Shown: positions 48,758-62,498 of the stretch, in pieces | How the letters are laid out: each line of letters starts with the position of its first letter | How positions within the stretch are numbered: the stretch's first letter is position 1 | Origin: Tetracentron sinense | Lineage: Eukaryota > Streptophyta > Magnoliopsida > Trochodendrales > Trochodendraceae | Assembly (NCBI GenBank): GCA_015143295.1 | Contig: CM026571.1 | Location: 9,180,501 to 9,244,500, forward strand | Length of the DNA stretch: 64,000 bases | Reading direction: 5' to 3' | Program-made: the position numbers and the translations under genes | Notes under the pieces: generated by a model | The model's input: only the letters and a program-made list of their open reading frames with translations | Databases searched by the model: none | Told to the model about the DNA's origin: nothing

Positions 48758-49043
48758 GGGTCACACCGATTCTCTCTGGCAAAGCCAGAACGATGGTCTC
48801 GGACAACTATAAATTAAGGGACATGTGGCGATAAAAAAAAAGATAAGTTATTTCATTTTCTCCCCTATGATTTTGACTTCTCCCGACTTGATATATCTCC
48901 TCCTTTTATCTCACCACTTTATTGTCATGTGTCACATAATGTGTAGAGAAGTTAAAACCATGATGACTTCTCCGTCACATGTCCACTAATTTGTGGTTGC
49001 TCGATACTAGCCTTTCTGGTTTTGCTAGAGAGAATTTAAGGCC
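48758..49043. mobile_element. MULE-type MITE, family A, first of a tandem pair
   Basis: 286 bp, flanked by ATAAAAAGA (48749-48757) and ATAAAAAGT (49044-49052). Ends contain GATTCTCTCTGGCAAAGCC and its inverted counterpart. Confidence 0.8.
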
Positions 49044-49052
49044 ATAAAAAGT

Positions 49053-49334
49053 GGCATCGGATTCTCTCTAGCAGATGCCAAAATAGTTGTCTCAAGCTAC
49101 CACACATTATGAGACATGTGACGATAAAAAGGGGGAGAAATCCTTTCATTTTCTTCCATGATTTTGACTTCTCCCCACTTGATATTTCCCCCCTTTTTCT
49201 CATCACTCTATTGTCGCATAATGTGTGAAGAAGACAAAATAATGGGAGACAATGAAATAACTTCTCCCCACATGTCTCACACATTGTGGTAACTCGAGAC
49301 CACTATTCTGAAATCTGTCAGAGAATCTGAGGCC
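49053..49334. mobile_element. MULE-type MITE, family A, second of a tandem pair
   Basis: 282 bp, starting GGCATCGGATTCTCTCTAGC directly after the 9-base ATAAAAAGT that ends the previous element, and ending at GAGGCC before TAAAAAGAG. A further partial copy follows at 49335-49456. Confidence 0.75.
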
Positions 49335-49456
49335 TAAAAAGAGGGAGACATATCAAGTGGGGAGATGTCAAAAACATGGGGAGAAAAAGAAATGACTTCT
49401 CCTTTTTATCGACTAAAAGACCGAGACCATTTTTCTGGCAGAGACAATCTGATGCC
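49335..49456. mobile_element. Partial MULE-type MITE, family A
   Basis: Only the right half: GGGGAGAAAAAGAAATGACT and the end CAGAGACAATCTGATGCC. The equivalent region in the paralogous block is 58455-58565. Confidence 0.6.
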
Positions 49457-49679
49457 AACAAAAGTAATGGGTCCTACAAATAAGTGATATATTGTTTTGT
49501 CTTCTTGTATAAAAATAAAAGAGTGTGGACAACCGGAAAATGAGGATAGCATTGCTCATATTTGAAATATTCTATTTGTTTTGAAGAAATACATGATACT
49601 TTGTAGGAGCATTGAGAGTGATGCTTACTATACTCTTTCTCATACAGGCAATCCATCAAGATACTTAGGTTTTTCCTGA

Positions 49680-49945
49680 TGAACAATCTACTCACCTCCG
49701 GCGATGAGCGAACTACAGCTCCTCCCCTTCACAAAGCTTCTTTAACCGCAGTTAAATTATGACTAACAAGTTTTAACCATTGTGATTAAAAAATTTGTTC
49801 TAAAAACCAAGGTTATATGCTTTAACCGTAAGAATTAATGAATCTTAACCACAATTAATTAACAAAGAACACGGCGAGAAAAAGATGAACAAGACGTCTT
49901 CCTCACTCCACCAGTGAGGAAGTGAATCATTTCCCTTTCTTGATT
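49680..49945. mobile_element. Foldback MITE, family E (CTCCTC/GAGGAG ends)
   Basis: Starts near ATCTACTCACCTCCGGCGAT and ends near CCACCAGTGAGGAAGTGAAT, with internal TTTAACCGCAGTTAAA and AACCACAATTAATTAAC. Matches 58785-59045. Relatives at 55439-55725 and 62948-63215. Confidence 0.55.
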
Positions 49946-50130
49946 GCCCCTCACGCCTTTAACACTTGTCCTTTTCTTTTTTTTGTTATGATAAATTTGA
50001 GTTAGAAAGACCTAAACTAGATTTAATACACAAAAGGAAATGGTTACATCCTTCAATATTTTACATACAAAGCATATCTTTTTTTTGGATGGTAAACGCA
50101 AAGCATCTTATCATCACATGTATCAACTTG

Positions 50131-50460
50131 GGGAGAGTTCAATCACACCCACAGGTCAACATATCAACACATGTTGTTTTTAACCTTTGTTAACTGTTGT
50201 TAAGATTCACCTACTCTTGGGGTTCAACAATATACATTGATTTAAAAAAAAAAAAAAATTAATCCTAAGATTTAAAATTCCTAGCCAAAATTAAATATTT
50301 TTCTACCATTTTTTCTTTTAAAAATATCAAAGGAATATTGTTGAACCCCAAGAGTTAGTAAATCTTAACATAGTTAATAAAGGGTTTTTTTTTTGGTAAG
50401 CAGTTAATAAAGGTTAAAAGGGATACGTGCTGACATGTGTTAGTGCAATTGAACTCTCCC
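50131..50460. mobile_element. Foldback MITE, family C
   Basis: Begins GGGAGAGTTCAATCACACCC and ends GTGCAATTGAACTCTCCC, an inverted repeat at the ends, with Ty-rich interior around TTGTTGAACCCCAAGAG. Orthologous to 60044-60334 in the other duplicate, so it predates the duplication. Confidence 0.75.
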
Positions 50461-51094
50461 CGAGTTCAATCAATTGTGATCCGATTTCCGCAGGTGTCAT
50501 TCCTAAGTTTAATTATTTTATTGGGCATAATTATGGTAGGACAGTTGTTCAATCTTATGAAATTATACTATATTATTTAATTATTTAATAGGTAGTCATG
50601 AGATAAGGCGGCAACGTTCTTGAACTATTGAAACAAAATATATATTTTATAATATATTATTCAATTATTTAACGGAGCATAGTCATGGGGTAATGAGATA
50701 GGTGTCCCGTAAACAATGAGAAATAATACATGTAAGATATATATGAACCCCAAACTTAGGCATAAACAAAATGGGGCCTATGCCCCCTATCCTCCACCCC
50801 CTAAACCAATAATATTTCTTATCAACCTAATAATTCTCCACAAATCCATCACCAATTACTATCATTTTACATCAACCACTCGTGTGCCCCCTCTACTACA
50901 AAATTCTGACCTGCCCATGCTTACAATGCCCTTCAACTAGGCTGAACTTTTGTTAGATATTTTGAGCTCTTGTGGTTAGAACCCAGGGTAGATAAGTGAA
51001 TTTTAACCTCAATTAAAGGGAGTCAATAATGGACACGTGACAGAAAAAGGGCTCCCCTTGTTTCGCTCCTTGCTCGAGAGGCAATGAATTTTCT

Positions 51095-51570
51095 CTAACA
51101 GATGCCTAAGTCTCACTTAGGCATAACCTCTTCAACTGATCGTGCAAAGGTGTTTCACTAAGGAGGTGATAGCTTGCATCTTTAGTTTGACGGTACATGC
51201 ACACCTCCACAGATCGCCATATGTCTTATTTAACATCAAGTAATAGTGGTTAAGATTCCCTCACCTTTAGACGTAAATAATTTAACATTAGTTTTAGAAT
51301 TTTTTTATTTTTTTTAAATTAACTACACGAATAAGTGAATCATAAGTAAGGTTAATTTTTTAAAACTTTTCTTAAAACTAAAGTTAGATTATTTAACCTT
51401 AAAAATACATAAATCTTAACCATAGTTAATAGAACATGTGACGAGCTGGAAAAGTGTGCTTATACTACTACCAGAACATACGTGATACATGCTATCACCT
51501 CTATAGTAAAATACCTTTGCATGCGCAGGTGGAAAGGTTATGCCTGAGTATACTACTTAGGTCACCTACC
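51095..51570. mobile_element. Foldback element, family D (GGTGATAGC.TGCATC ends)
   Basis: Long inverted repeat: GCCTAAGTCTCACTTAGGCATAACC at the left pairs with GGTTATGCCTGAGTATACTA at the right; inside, AGGTGATAGCTTGCATC pairs with GATACATGCTATCACCT. Present in the other duplicate at about 60995-61475. Limits approximate. Confidence 0.6.
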
Positions 51571-51621
51571 AATAGGGCCTGCTCGAGGAGGTGATTTCCA
51601 AAAGGAATCTCAATTATTCTT

Positions 51622-51841
51622 ATGGAATAGAGAAGAGAAATAGTTAACGTACTTAGGAAATGGATTGTAAAATCTAAGGTCGTTCTATTCCCCCTTTTAA
51701 ATACCCACCTCATTAGTCTATTCCCCCTCTTAAATACCCATCAATAATGTTGGGTATTTAAGAGAGGGGTGTGGACCAATTAGGTCTAGTCTTGGATTTT
51801 AAAATCCATTTCTCAAGTATGCTAATCGCGGCTCAATAGAG
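51622..51841. mobile_element. Small foldback MITE with 10-bp target duplication
   Basis: 220 bp, flanked by AATTATTCTT at 51612-51621 and 51842-51851. Arms TACTTAGGAAATGGATT and AATCCATTTCTCAAGTA are inverted. Absent at the corresponding point of the paralogous block (about 61540-61565). Confidence 0.7.
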
Positions 51842-52224
51842 AATTATTCTTGGGAGCTATATCACACTGGCCTTATATGTCTCCACTCGGAAATCTCAAA
51901 ACTCTTACTACTGCACTCTTAGATTCCGTATGAATCTTGGGCCTCTCAATGTTTTTACTTAGAGGCTATAACTAAGACACGCATTGGCCTCGAAGGGAGG
52001 GGAAAAAAAACAAAAAACCAAAGGAGAGACACTACTATATAAGGTAATAAATACTTACCATCCAAACAAAAAAGAAAAAGAAAAAGATAACAAATACTTT
52101 TTAAAATAAAGAATTTTTATAAATAAACAAATTTAAATTACATATTATTTATAAGTAATTTTTTTTATCCTAATCACTTTTATAGATTTATTGTAATCCA
52201 TAAAATAAAGGTACATAATGTTCT

Positions 52225-52355
52225 CCCGTGTTAATCGATTTTGTCAAACCTGGTTACACCCAGAGGTGGCCACATGTTTCTTTGGACACATTTTAACTGT
52301 GGTTAAAATTATTCACTCCTACGATTCACTCACCTATCATTGGTTTTGAAAAAAA
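52225..52355. repeat. Degraded half of a family B foldback MITE
   Basis: Reads like the left arm of 52537-52911: a TTGTCAAACCTGGTTACACC end, then GTGGCCACATG, GGACACATTTTAACTGTGG and CACTCACCTATCATTGG. No right arm. Confidence 0.5.
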
Positions 52356-52536
52356 ATAATAAAATAATTTAAATAGCGACAAGCTTTCCCATGAAATCCA
52401 CTTCCAAATCTAAGTAACCATTAATCGGTGATACCCTCTTAAATACATGAGTACGCCCCCGACACTTTTCCTTTTAAGTGGGCTCGGCTCGACGATTTTG
52501 TCCTTTTGCTTTTACGAGGCCAGCACGTTTCCAAGG

Positions 52537-52911
52537 AGGTGGCAAATCCTCTCCAGTTATAACCGGATGTGGCACATCCGGTTATAACCCCTAGAAGTCG
52601 CCACGTGTCTCCTTTGACACCTTTTAACTGTGGGTAAGGTTCACCCACCCCTAGGTTCACCCACCTATTTTTGGTTTCTTTTTTAAAAGATTAATTCTAT
52701 TTTTAAAATTAAAAATATGTTTTGAAAGTTTTTTTAATATTAAAAATAATTTTTTAATTTTAAAAATAGAATTAATATTTTAAAAAAAAAAACAAAAATA
52801 GGTGGGTGAACCTTACCCACTGTTAAGGGGTGTCAAAGGAGACACGTGGCGACCTCTAGGGGTTATAACCGGATGTGCCACATCCGGTTATAACTGGAGA
52901 GGATTTGCACC
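52537..52911. mobile_element. Foldback MITE, family B, second copy, with palindromic ends
   Basis: 375 bp, with near-complementary halves and a palindrome based on GTTATAACCGGATGTG at each end. Flanks TTTCCAAGG (52528-52536) and CTTCCACGT (52912-52920). The paralogous block has TTTCCACGT once at 62187-62195, which looks like the empty site. Confidence 0.8.
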
Positions 52912-53439
52912 CTTCCACGTAGGACACCCACCTGTAGTACTTTGCATTTTAACGTGGAACCACAAAAGTTTTGTATACCAAGTGTGGTTTATTTGCCTGT
53001 TCCGGGTATGTGGGAGTTGAGATTCACGTTTGCAGGTAGGTAGGTTTGTCAATGGTTAGAAGTTTCAACTGAAGTTAGAAACTTCATTACCGTAACCCCA
53101 ACAAAGATCTCAGTCTTTACTTGGAAAATTCTTATACTGTAACTCTCCAATATTGGAATCCTTGAACCACCTTTTGATCTCTAGTGTTATTGCCACAAGT
53201 ATAAGGCGAATCTTAGTTGAGATTTCTCATGTGCAGATTGAAAATCAGATGACAGTTCAAAGTATGCTTCTCACCTAGTTCGGCTATGTTTCTTCCGGTT
53301 TTCAAGTAAGGTAATTGTCCTCTGAGAAATTTTATTGGAGAGAAATTTCAAAAAGTTTGAAGAAAGTTTTTTAAAAAAATGGTTTACAGATATTTCAAGT
53401 TTGCTAAATCCAAAAAAGTTTCCTACTAATATTGCCTGA

Positions 53440-54200
53440 CTTTAATAAGATTAAGATCGGTGTAGATGGATCCTCCCTTGGAAATCCATGTGTGGGTGGT
53501 AGTGGCAGTATCATTCGTGATCAGATGGGTGAATTTGTGGTTACGTTTGCTGCTCATTTTGAGAGTGTACAAATAACACAATCGAGGTCCATATACTCCT
53601 GGAGGGTTTAAAACTTTGTTTGAACAAGGGTCTTACTCATATGGAGGTTGAGTCTGATTCGAAGCTTTCGGAAGATTGGGGGATGAAGAAGAATCCACCC
53701 CCTTGGTATCGTTATTACTGATGGTCATAAATTAGTTTGTTGTTATGTAATTTTACATAGGTCTCGGATTCTCTCTGGCAGATGCCAGGAAACTGGTCTC
53801 GGACTACCACACATTAAGCCCCATGTAGCATAAAATAACGGAGAAGTCATTTCATTTTCTTCCCATGATTTTGACTTCTCCCCACTTGATATCCCTCCCC
53901 CTTTTTTTCACTCATTTATTGCCAAATGTCGCAACATGTGTGCAGAAGTCAAAATCATGGGGACAAGGATTTGACTTCTCCACTGCATGGTGCTTAATGT
54001 GTAGTAGCCCGAGACCACCTTTCCGGCATCTGCCAGAGAGAATTCGAGGCCTTTTACATATACAATTTCCCCTGTTTTCGTGAAATTAACTCGATTGCTG
54101 ACCAGCTTGCAAGACTTGGTGTTCAATCGGGTTCAAATGAGATTTTCATTCATAAACAAAATCTTCCGGTTATCTTTGTGCTTCATTTCATTTGAACTAT
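53440..54200 (+). pseudogene. LINE-type RNase H (RVT_3-like) relic split by a MITE
   Basis: Left part (about 53455-53660) translates to VDGSSLGNPCVGGSGSIIRD and EFVVTFAAHF, then GLKLCLNKGLTHMEVESDS with a frame change. Right part (54062-54125) gives FREINSIADQLARLGVQSG, the usual C-terminal block of plant RNase H-like domains. The intervening 53760-54051 is a family A MITE. Such domains occur in plant LINEs and in host genes derived from them; no reverse transcriptase is seen here. Non-functional as given. Confidence 0.65.
53760..54051. mobile_element. MULE-type MITE, family A, perfect 9-bp target duplication
   Basis: 292 bp. Flanked by TTTTACATA at 53751-53759 and 54052-54060. Ends GGTCTCGGATTCTCTCTGGC and (inverted) GGCCTCGAATTCTCTCTGGC. 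The best-preserved member in the window for defining family ends. Confidence 0.88.
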
Positions 54201-55438
54201 GAAACAACAAGGTTTTCCTTGCGTGCATAAGGCTGCAATTTCTTTTTTTGTTCTAGGGATTGTTAGTTTTTAGCATAGTCATTTCGTTTAGGGTCTGATC
54301 TTTTGGTGGAACTTTTAAAATCTAAAACTTTCGTTGTTTCAAGCCTAATTTTACTTTAGGCCTAGAACTATATATATTATTCCATAGAGTGTAAAAGTTT
54401 TATAAATATGAAACTTTTAAGTTCTATCCAAAATTTTGGATATTTTAAGTTTCATCCATGTGAAACTTCTAATTAAATTGAATCTAATAAATCTGAGATA
54501 TCATTATGTAAAAGAGTTAAAAACCCTTTCCCTTCTTATCCCAAACACTTGCCTCTTTTTCCAAAATATTAATGTTCCAGACTTTTAAGTTCCACTAGGA
54601 GAACGGAGCCTTATGCATTTTATTATCTCTTTTTTTTTTCTTTATAGCTTGCATCTTTAAGGGGTTTGTCTGTGTACCCTTTTCCATTTATCAATGAGAT
54701 TACCCTAATACATATAGTCGGGCTAGGCTCGAGCTTCAATCAACCAAGCACCCTAATATATAGAGTCGGGCTAGGCTCCCCTAACCCGGCCTTAGATTAT
54801 GCGGGCTTCTACTTATGGAGCCTAACCTTACTTGGCTTAAAATTGGGTCACTTTTGGGCCCGACCGTTGACACCCCTAATTTGAAGGCATTTTTTTAAAG
54901 ACATTATTTTTCTCAAGGATAACCACTAGAGAGCAACTTGGGAAGAGTGGCTCCTAAGCCCATAAACGCCATTTTAAGCTAGAGGCTAACTTGCTTAAAA
55001 TTACAAATGTGCACTTTACGCCTGAAGAGTATTCATTTTGTTGGCTCATGCAAGTCAACACTTCGAGCCTGCATAGGCTCACACACGTAACAATTCCATT
55101 CCATAAAAATCGAGTTGTTGCAATGAAATTCAGATCCGGTGTTGTAATTATTCAATTTTCGTTGCTGCAATTCGATTTCAGCAGTAGATTGGATTGGAGG
55201 TCTTTTTTTCAAAGTCATGTTTGTAAGGCTCCATTTGCACGTAAATAAAGTTGTGAGAAATTAAATCATTCATTTTGCTCATTCGAAGCCTTACGGGAAT
55301 TGGTCGGTTACTCCTCATTGTAATAAGAGTGGATTCATTGAAGTAAAAAATTTAGGAAGAATTAGGTTTGAAAAAATTTCCAATCATCTGGATTTGGATT
55401 CCTTATACTTTCGAAATATTAACATTGGAATTATTGAA
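54201..55438. other. Intergenic DNA with a hAT-like remnant
   Basis: Mostly AT-rich without a gene. At 54710-54880 GTCGGGCTAGGCTC words and the end TTGACACCCCTAATTTG resemble non-autonomous hAT ends, but the element limits are not clear. Confidence 0.45.
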
Positions 55439-55725
55439 GAGCAATAGTCCTCTCGTCGGCCGAGGAGGGGACTATTCCTCCTCGCTCTCACATAGCCGAC
55501 CCTTCAACTCCCATATTAACTCGGGTTAGTTTTTTTTTAATCCTTTAGTTAATTTTTTTAATTTTATTTTTCTAAAAATCAAGGGTAGATGGGTGAACCC
55601 TAAGGGTGGATGAATCTTAACCACAGTTAAATTGGGTTAGAAGGGGGACACATGACAAGAAAATGGGAGTTGAGAGCCCCTCCTCGTGTCACCGACCGAG
55701 GATGTGATTATTTTCCATTATTGAA
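55439..55725. mobile_element. Foldback MITE, family E
   Basis: Starts GAGCAATAGTCCTCTCGTCG, ends near CACCGACCGAGGATGTGATT. Inside, ACTCCCATATTAACTC and GGGTGGATGAATCTTAACCAC occur. Related to 62948-63215. Confidence 0.5.
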
Positions 55726-57800
<2,075 letters not shown>

Positions 57801-57804
57801 ATTT

Positions 57805-57995
57805 TGTTTTTTGGTATGAGGGTATCCAAGCCTCTTAGAGCACCTGACTAAGTCCCTCGGGTCATCCAGATCCCCTCATACTACACATCCAAGTAAGCCA
57901 AGAGGATAAATCCCGGAGGGTGGCCAACAAGGGGAAGGGACTCGAACTCAAGACCTCCACTTCTTGAGACGTGGTATTGGCCACTATGACATAAA
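57805..57995 (-). mobile_element. Probable tRNA-derived SINE or SINE-like fragment
   Basis: On the minus strand a B-box-like GAGTTCGAGTCCC (about 57946-57958) lies about 40 bases after an A-box-like TAGTGGCCAATACC, followed by about 120 bases ending in GGTATGAGGG-type sequence. The A and B boxes are the basis; the family is not identified and no clean target duplication is seen. Confidence 0.45.
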
Positions 57996-58371
57996 ATTAG
58001 TCACAAACCTCTGTGACATAAAATTACAATATCTCAAGACACATTTCCTACCGTGTCATCACATTTTTTGTCATTAGTATTGAAATGTTACCTTCTTTGT
58101 TATATAAATAAAATATTTTGAGAAACATGTATGAAAATGTTAATAGGAGAAATAATATATCAAAGATGGAGATACTGGTAGTAGCGCAAAAGGGAAAAAA
58201 GCGAGATCGGATCTATGGTATTTGTGTGGATTAAACTTTAAAGCTTTGGACAGCGACTCGGTTGTCGGTTATCTCTCTTGGCCTTAGATATTTGAAGAGC
58301 GATGCTACGTCCGCTCTTCGGTTGTCCAACAGTTTTTTTCTATTTTTAAGCAAAAAATATAAAATAAAAGT

Positions 58372-58565
58372 GGCATCGGATTGTTGGCCAAAAAAATGGT
58401 TTGGGCTCCACACATCATTCGACATGTGGCTATAAAAAGAGGGAGATATATCAAGTGGGAGAAGTCAAAAACATGGTGAAAAATGAAATGACTTCTCCTC
58501 CTTTTATTTTTCGAGTGGAAGCCCAAGACCATTTTTCTGACTTCTACCAGAGATAACCCGATACC
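58372..58565. mobile_element. MULE-type MITE, family A, shortened
   Basis: Starts TGGCATCGGATTGTTGGCC and ends GAGATAACCCGATACC. Internally short compared with the 285-bp members; corresponds to the tandem MITE region 49053-49456 of the other duplicate. Confidence 0.6.
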
Positions 58566-58784
58566 AAGAAACGTAATAGGTCCCACAAAAAGTGACATAC
58601 TATTTTGTCTTCTTATATAAAAACTGGGGAGAGTGTACAACCGGAAAGTGGACAGCATTGTTCATATTTGAAATATATTTTTTTTTCAAAGAAATACATG
58701 ATACTACGTAGGAGCATTGAGAATGATACTTACTATACTCTTCATCACACAAGCAGTCCATTGAGATACTTAGGGTTTTTGTTG

Positions 58785-59045
58785 ATGAGCAATCTCCTCG
58801 CCTCCAGTGAGGAGCGGACTATTGCTCTTCCCATTCACAAAGCCCCTTTAACTGTCCTTAAACTATGGCTAACAAGTTTTGACGCTTGTGATTAAAAAAA
58901 ATTATTCTAAAAACCAAGGTTAGGTGCTTTAATCTTTAAGAATTAATGAATTTTAACCATGGTGAAAAGAGAACACATGGAGAGAAAAAGAGGAACAAAC
59001 ATCTTCCTTCGCTCCACCAGCGAGGAAGTGATTGTTTCCCTTTCT
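58785..59045. mobile_element. Foldback MITE, family E, duplicate of 49680-49945
   Basis: Begins near GATGAGCAATCTCCTCGCCTC and ends near CCACCAGCGAGGAAGTGATT, so the same insertion is present in both duplicates and predates them. Confidence 0.55.
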
Positions 59046-59109
59046 TGATTGCCCCTCACACCTTAAACATTCATCTTTTTTATTTCCTTTTTGGATGTAA
59101 GCTTGGGTT

Positions 59110-59580
59110 AGGCAGACTCATAATTCAAAAAATCGACGAGTCACCCAAGTAACTCGGCCAAGTTACTCAACTTGGTTGAATTTCATGTTGAGTCACCTCA
59201 AAACTCGAAGGAGACACTATTTTCCGAGTTACTCGGGTGACTCGATCAAGTCTAACCGAGTTTTTCGACTCTCCAGACTAGGTGGAGTCATAGAATGATA
59301 TTTTTATTATTTTTTAAAACCTAAACTAAAATGTCACACTATTTTTGCATCATATTTTTTAGGGTCTACAAAGACAACTTAGTATGAGTTTTGTTAAACC
59401 TAATTTTGAGGTTTGAAGTTGTACAACCAGCATACTTTGAGTTCTTTTAACCCAAAAAATTTAAATTATTACATATATATTCCGAATTAGACTGAGTCGC
59501 TTTTTTTTTTAGTTTTCCGAGTTACTCAACGTGGCTAACTTTCGAGTCGAGTTGAGTTTTCGGGTTTTTGAACTATGGAC
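59110..59580. mobile_element. Repeat rich in ACTCGG / GAGTCACC words, inserted in the distal duplicate
   Basis: About 465 bp of AAGTAACTCGGCCAAG and GAGTCACCTCAAAACTCG-type sequence. The other duplicate runs straight through (AGAAAGACCTAAACTAGATT near 50005). Flanks GGCAGACTC and GGACAGACCT are similar and may be an 8-9-bp target duplication. Confidence 0.5.
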
Positions 59581-60043
59581 AGACCTAAACCAGATTTAAT
59601 ACACAAAAGGAAATGATTACATCCTACAATATTTACATCCAAAGCATCTTATCTTTTTTTTGGAAGGTAAAAGCAAAACTTCTTATTTTATAATGTCAAG
59701 AAGAGGGACGAGAAAATTCTAGGGAGATAAAATTATATCACTAACTAAATTACAAAAAGAAGCAAAAAGAAAAAAAAAAGCCCTGGGTTGCTCTCTCTCC
59801 AAGAGTGAGAAATCTCCACCTCTCGAAACTTTAGAAAAGTTTTTCTAGTGAGCAATAGTTCACTCCCAGAGGATGAAGTATTGTTGCATGCCCTTACACA
59901 ATCAGAGGTAGAGCCAAATGGGGTCACATGCCCCCACTGAATTTTTGAAAAAAAAAAAGTATTTTTACCCTCTTTTTTAGGCATAGCCATGGGAATGAGG
60001 GCATGCACGTAAGATTGAATCACTAAATTGCGCTTGAACTTAT

Positions 60044-60334
60044 GGAGAGTTCAATCACACTCATAGGTCAACATTTCAACTTATGTCCCTTTTAACCTTT
60101 ATTAATTGTGGTTAAGATTCACTAACTCTTGAGGTTCAACAATATAACATTGATTTTAAAAAAATTATTAATCCTATGATTTAAAATTTCTAAGCAAAGT
60201 TAAATATTTTCTACCCTTTTTTCTTCTAAAAGTCAAGTATATTTTGTTGAACCTCAAGAGTTAATAACTCTTAACATAGTTAATAAAGGTTAAAAGGGAT
60301 ACGTGTTGACATGTTAGTGCAATTGAACTCTCCC
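60044..60334. mobile_element. Foldback MITE, family C
   Basis: Starts GGAGAGTTCAATCACACTC, ends GTGCAATTGAACTCTCC. Duplicate of 50131-50460. Confidence 0.7.
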
Positions 60335-60994
60335 CGAGTTCAATCAACTGTGATTCGATCTCCATGCAAGTGTCATTAAACTTTTTTAAAAAGTATTTTT
60401 ATACTATGTTGTTTAATTATTTTATTGGGCATAATTGTGGTGTGGCAGTTCCTAAAAATTATATTATATTATTTAATTATTTAATAGGTATAGCCATGAG
60501 ACAAGGGGGCAACATTTCCTAAACTATTGCAAACAAAATATATTTTTTATATTATGTTATTTAATTATTTAACAGGGCATAGTCATGGGGTAAGGAGATG
60601 GTTGCCCTGTGAACAAGGAGGAATAATATCCATGAGATATATACAAAATGACCCCCAAACTTAGTCATCAAAAAAACCGTGGCCTATGCCCCCGATCCTC
60701 CATCCCCATAGACCCAGAATATTTCCTAACAACCTAATAATTCTCCGCAAATCCATCATCAATTACTATCATTTTCCATCAACTATTCGTGTGCCCCCTC
60801 AACAACAAAATTCTGCCTCCGCCCATGCTCACAATGCCCTTCAACTGCCCTCAACTTTGGTTAGATTTTTTAAGTCCTAGTGGTAAATTTTTTTTCTAAA
60901 AACCACAGTTAAAGGGAGTTAATAATGGGCACGTGACAGAAAAAGGGCCCTCCTCCTTTTGCTCCTCTCTCAAGGGGTAAAAAATTTTCTTTGG

Positions 60995-61475
60995 CAGATG
61001 CCTGAGTCTCACTCAGGCATAGCCTCTTCAACCGACTTGTACAAAGGTGTTTCATTAAGGAGGTCATTAAGGAGGTGATAGCATGCATCTCACATCTTGA
61101 GTTGGACGGTACATGCACACCTCCCCAGATCACCATATGTCTTCTTTAACATCAAGTAACGATGGTTACGATTCACTCAACTATAGGCTAAATAATTTAA
61201 CCTTGATTTTAGAAAAAAATTAACCACATGAATGAGTGAATCATAACCAAGATTAATTTTTTTTTAATACTTTTCTTAAAGCTAAAGTGAAAGTATTTAA
61301 CCTTAAGAATACATAAATTTTAACCTTAGTTAATAGATGTTAAAGAGAAGATGTGACGAGCTGAAAAAGTGTGCTTGTGCCACAAACAGAACATGGGAGC
61401 TGCATGCTATCACCTCTTTAATAAAATACCTTTACATGCGTAGGTGAAAAGGTCATGCCCGAGTATACTAGGTCA
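60995..61475. mobile_element. Foldback element, family D, duplicate of 51095-51570
   Basis: GCCTGAGTCTCACTCAGGCAT at the left pairs with GGTCATGCCCGAGTATAC at the right. GGAGGTCATTAAGGAGGTGA shows a small internal duplication not present in the other copy. Confidence 0.55.
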
Positions 61476-62204
61476 CCTGCATAGGGAAATCGTTGTCCGA
61501 TTTGGTGAGGTAATTATCTTCCTTTTCTAATATCTTCCTAAGGAATCTCGTCTTTTTCTTGATGTCTCCACTCGGAAATTCAGGACTTGTAGCACTCTTA
61601 GAATCCGGAACAATCTTGGGCCCTCTCAATGCTTTTACTTAGAGGCTATAGCTAAGACACGCATTGGCCTCCTAGGAGAAAAAAAAAAAAAAAAAACCAA
61701 AGGTCAGGTAATAAATACTTTTTAAAATAAGTAATTTTATAAATAAACAAATTTAAATTACTTATTTATTAGTGGACAGCACCTAGGATCCAGTGGGAGA
61801 AGGGGAGAGAGAGTGGGAAGAAAGATCTAGTGAGGGCATCTAAAATAAGTAATTAATATTTTGATTATAAAAATTTGAAGGTCTTTTTTGATAATAAAAA
61901 AATTGTGAGGGATTTTTTTATATGGAATTATGGATAAAATAAAAAATTAAAATTCATCTTATTAACTATATTTCACAGTAAAATATCATAAAATTAGAAT
62001 TTATTAAGACTATTAGAAAAAATTCAACCAATTTTTTAACTCCACTTCTCTTATTATAATTTATTATAATGGAGAATAAAAGTATTTTTTATCATAATGA
62101 TCACTTTTGCTTCTCAACTATTTTGTCCTTTTGAAGTTGGATCGGCTTAACTATTTTGTCCTTTTACTTTTACGAGGCTAGCACGTTTCCACGTAGCACA
62201 CAGC

Positions 62205-62498
62205 CCGGCTTTGGATTGTCTCTGGCGAAGCCAGAAAGGGCTTGTCTCCGGGTTCTATAGAACAGGGGACAAGTGGTGGAGAAGTCAAAATCATGGGGCA
62301 TGATTTTGATTTTCCCACATATAATAAGACATGTGGCGATAAGTGTGTGAGAATAAGGGGGAGAGATATCAAATGGGGAGAAGTCAAAATTATGGGGAGA
62401 AAATAAAATAACTTCTCCCCCATTTTTAATGCCAACTGTGGCACCATGTATGGAACCCCGTGAGGGGTTTCTGACTTCGCCGGAGACAATCCGAGGCC
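62205..62498. mobile_element. MULE-type MITE, family A, present only in the distal duplicate
   Basis: 294 bp, from CCGGCTTTGGATTGTCTCTG to GAGACAATCCGAGGCC. Flanks GCACACAGC (62196) and GCACACCCA (62499). At the matching point of the other duplicate (52921-52935) the sequence is uninterrupted. Confidence 0.75.

Larger units (their letters stand above)
47476..53020. repeat. Old segmental duplication, copy at UER1 side
   Basis: Colinear blocks match 58160-62580: UER1 leader/promoter; MITE and CTTGTATAAAAA region 49400-49950 with 58490-59060; 50020-51000 with 59585-60900; 51000-51600 with 60920-61510; 51890-52145 with 61560-61760; 52480-52535 with 62135-62190; 52940-53000 with 62520-62580. Orientation is the same. 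Interruptions are mostly MITE insertions present in one copy only. Confidence 0.75.
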
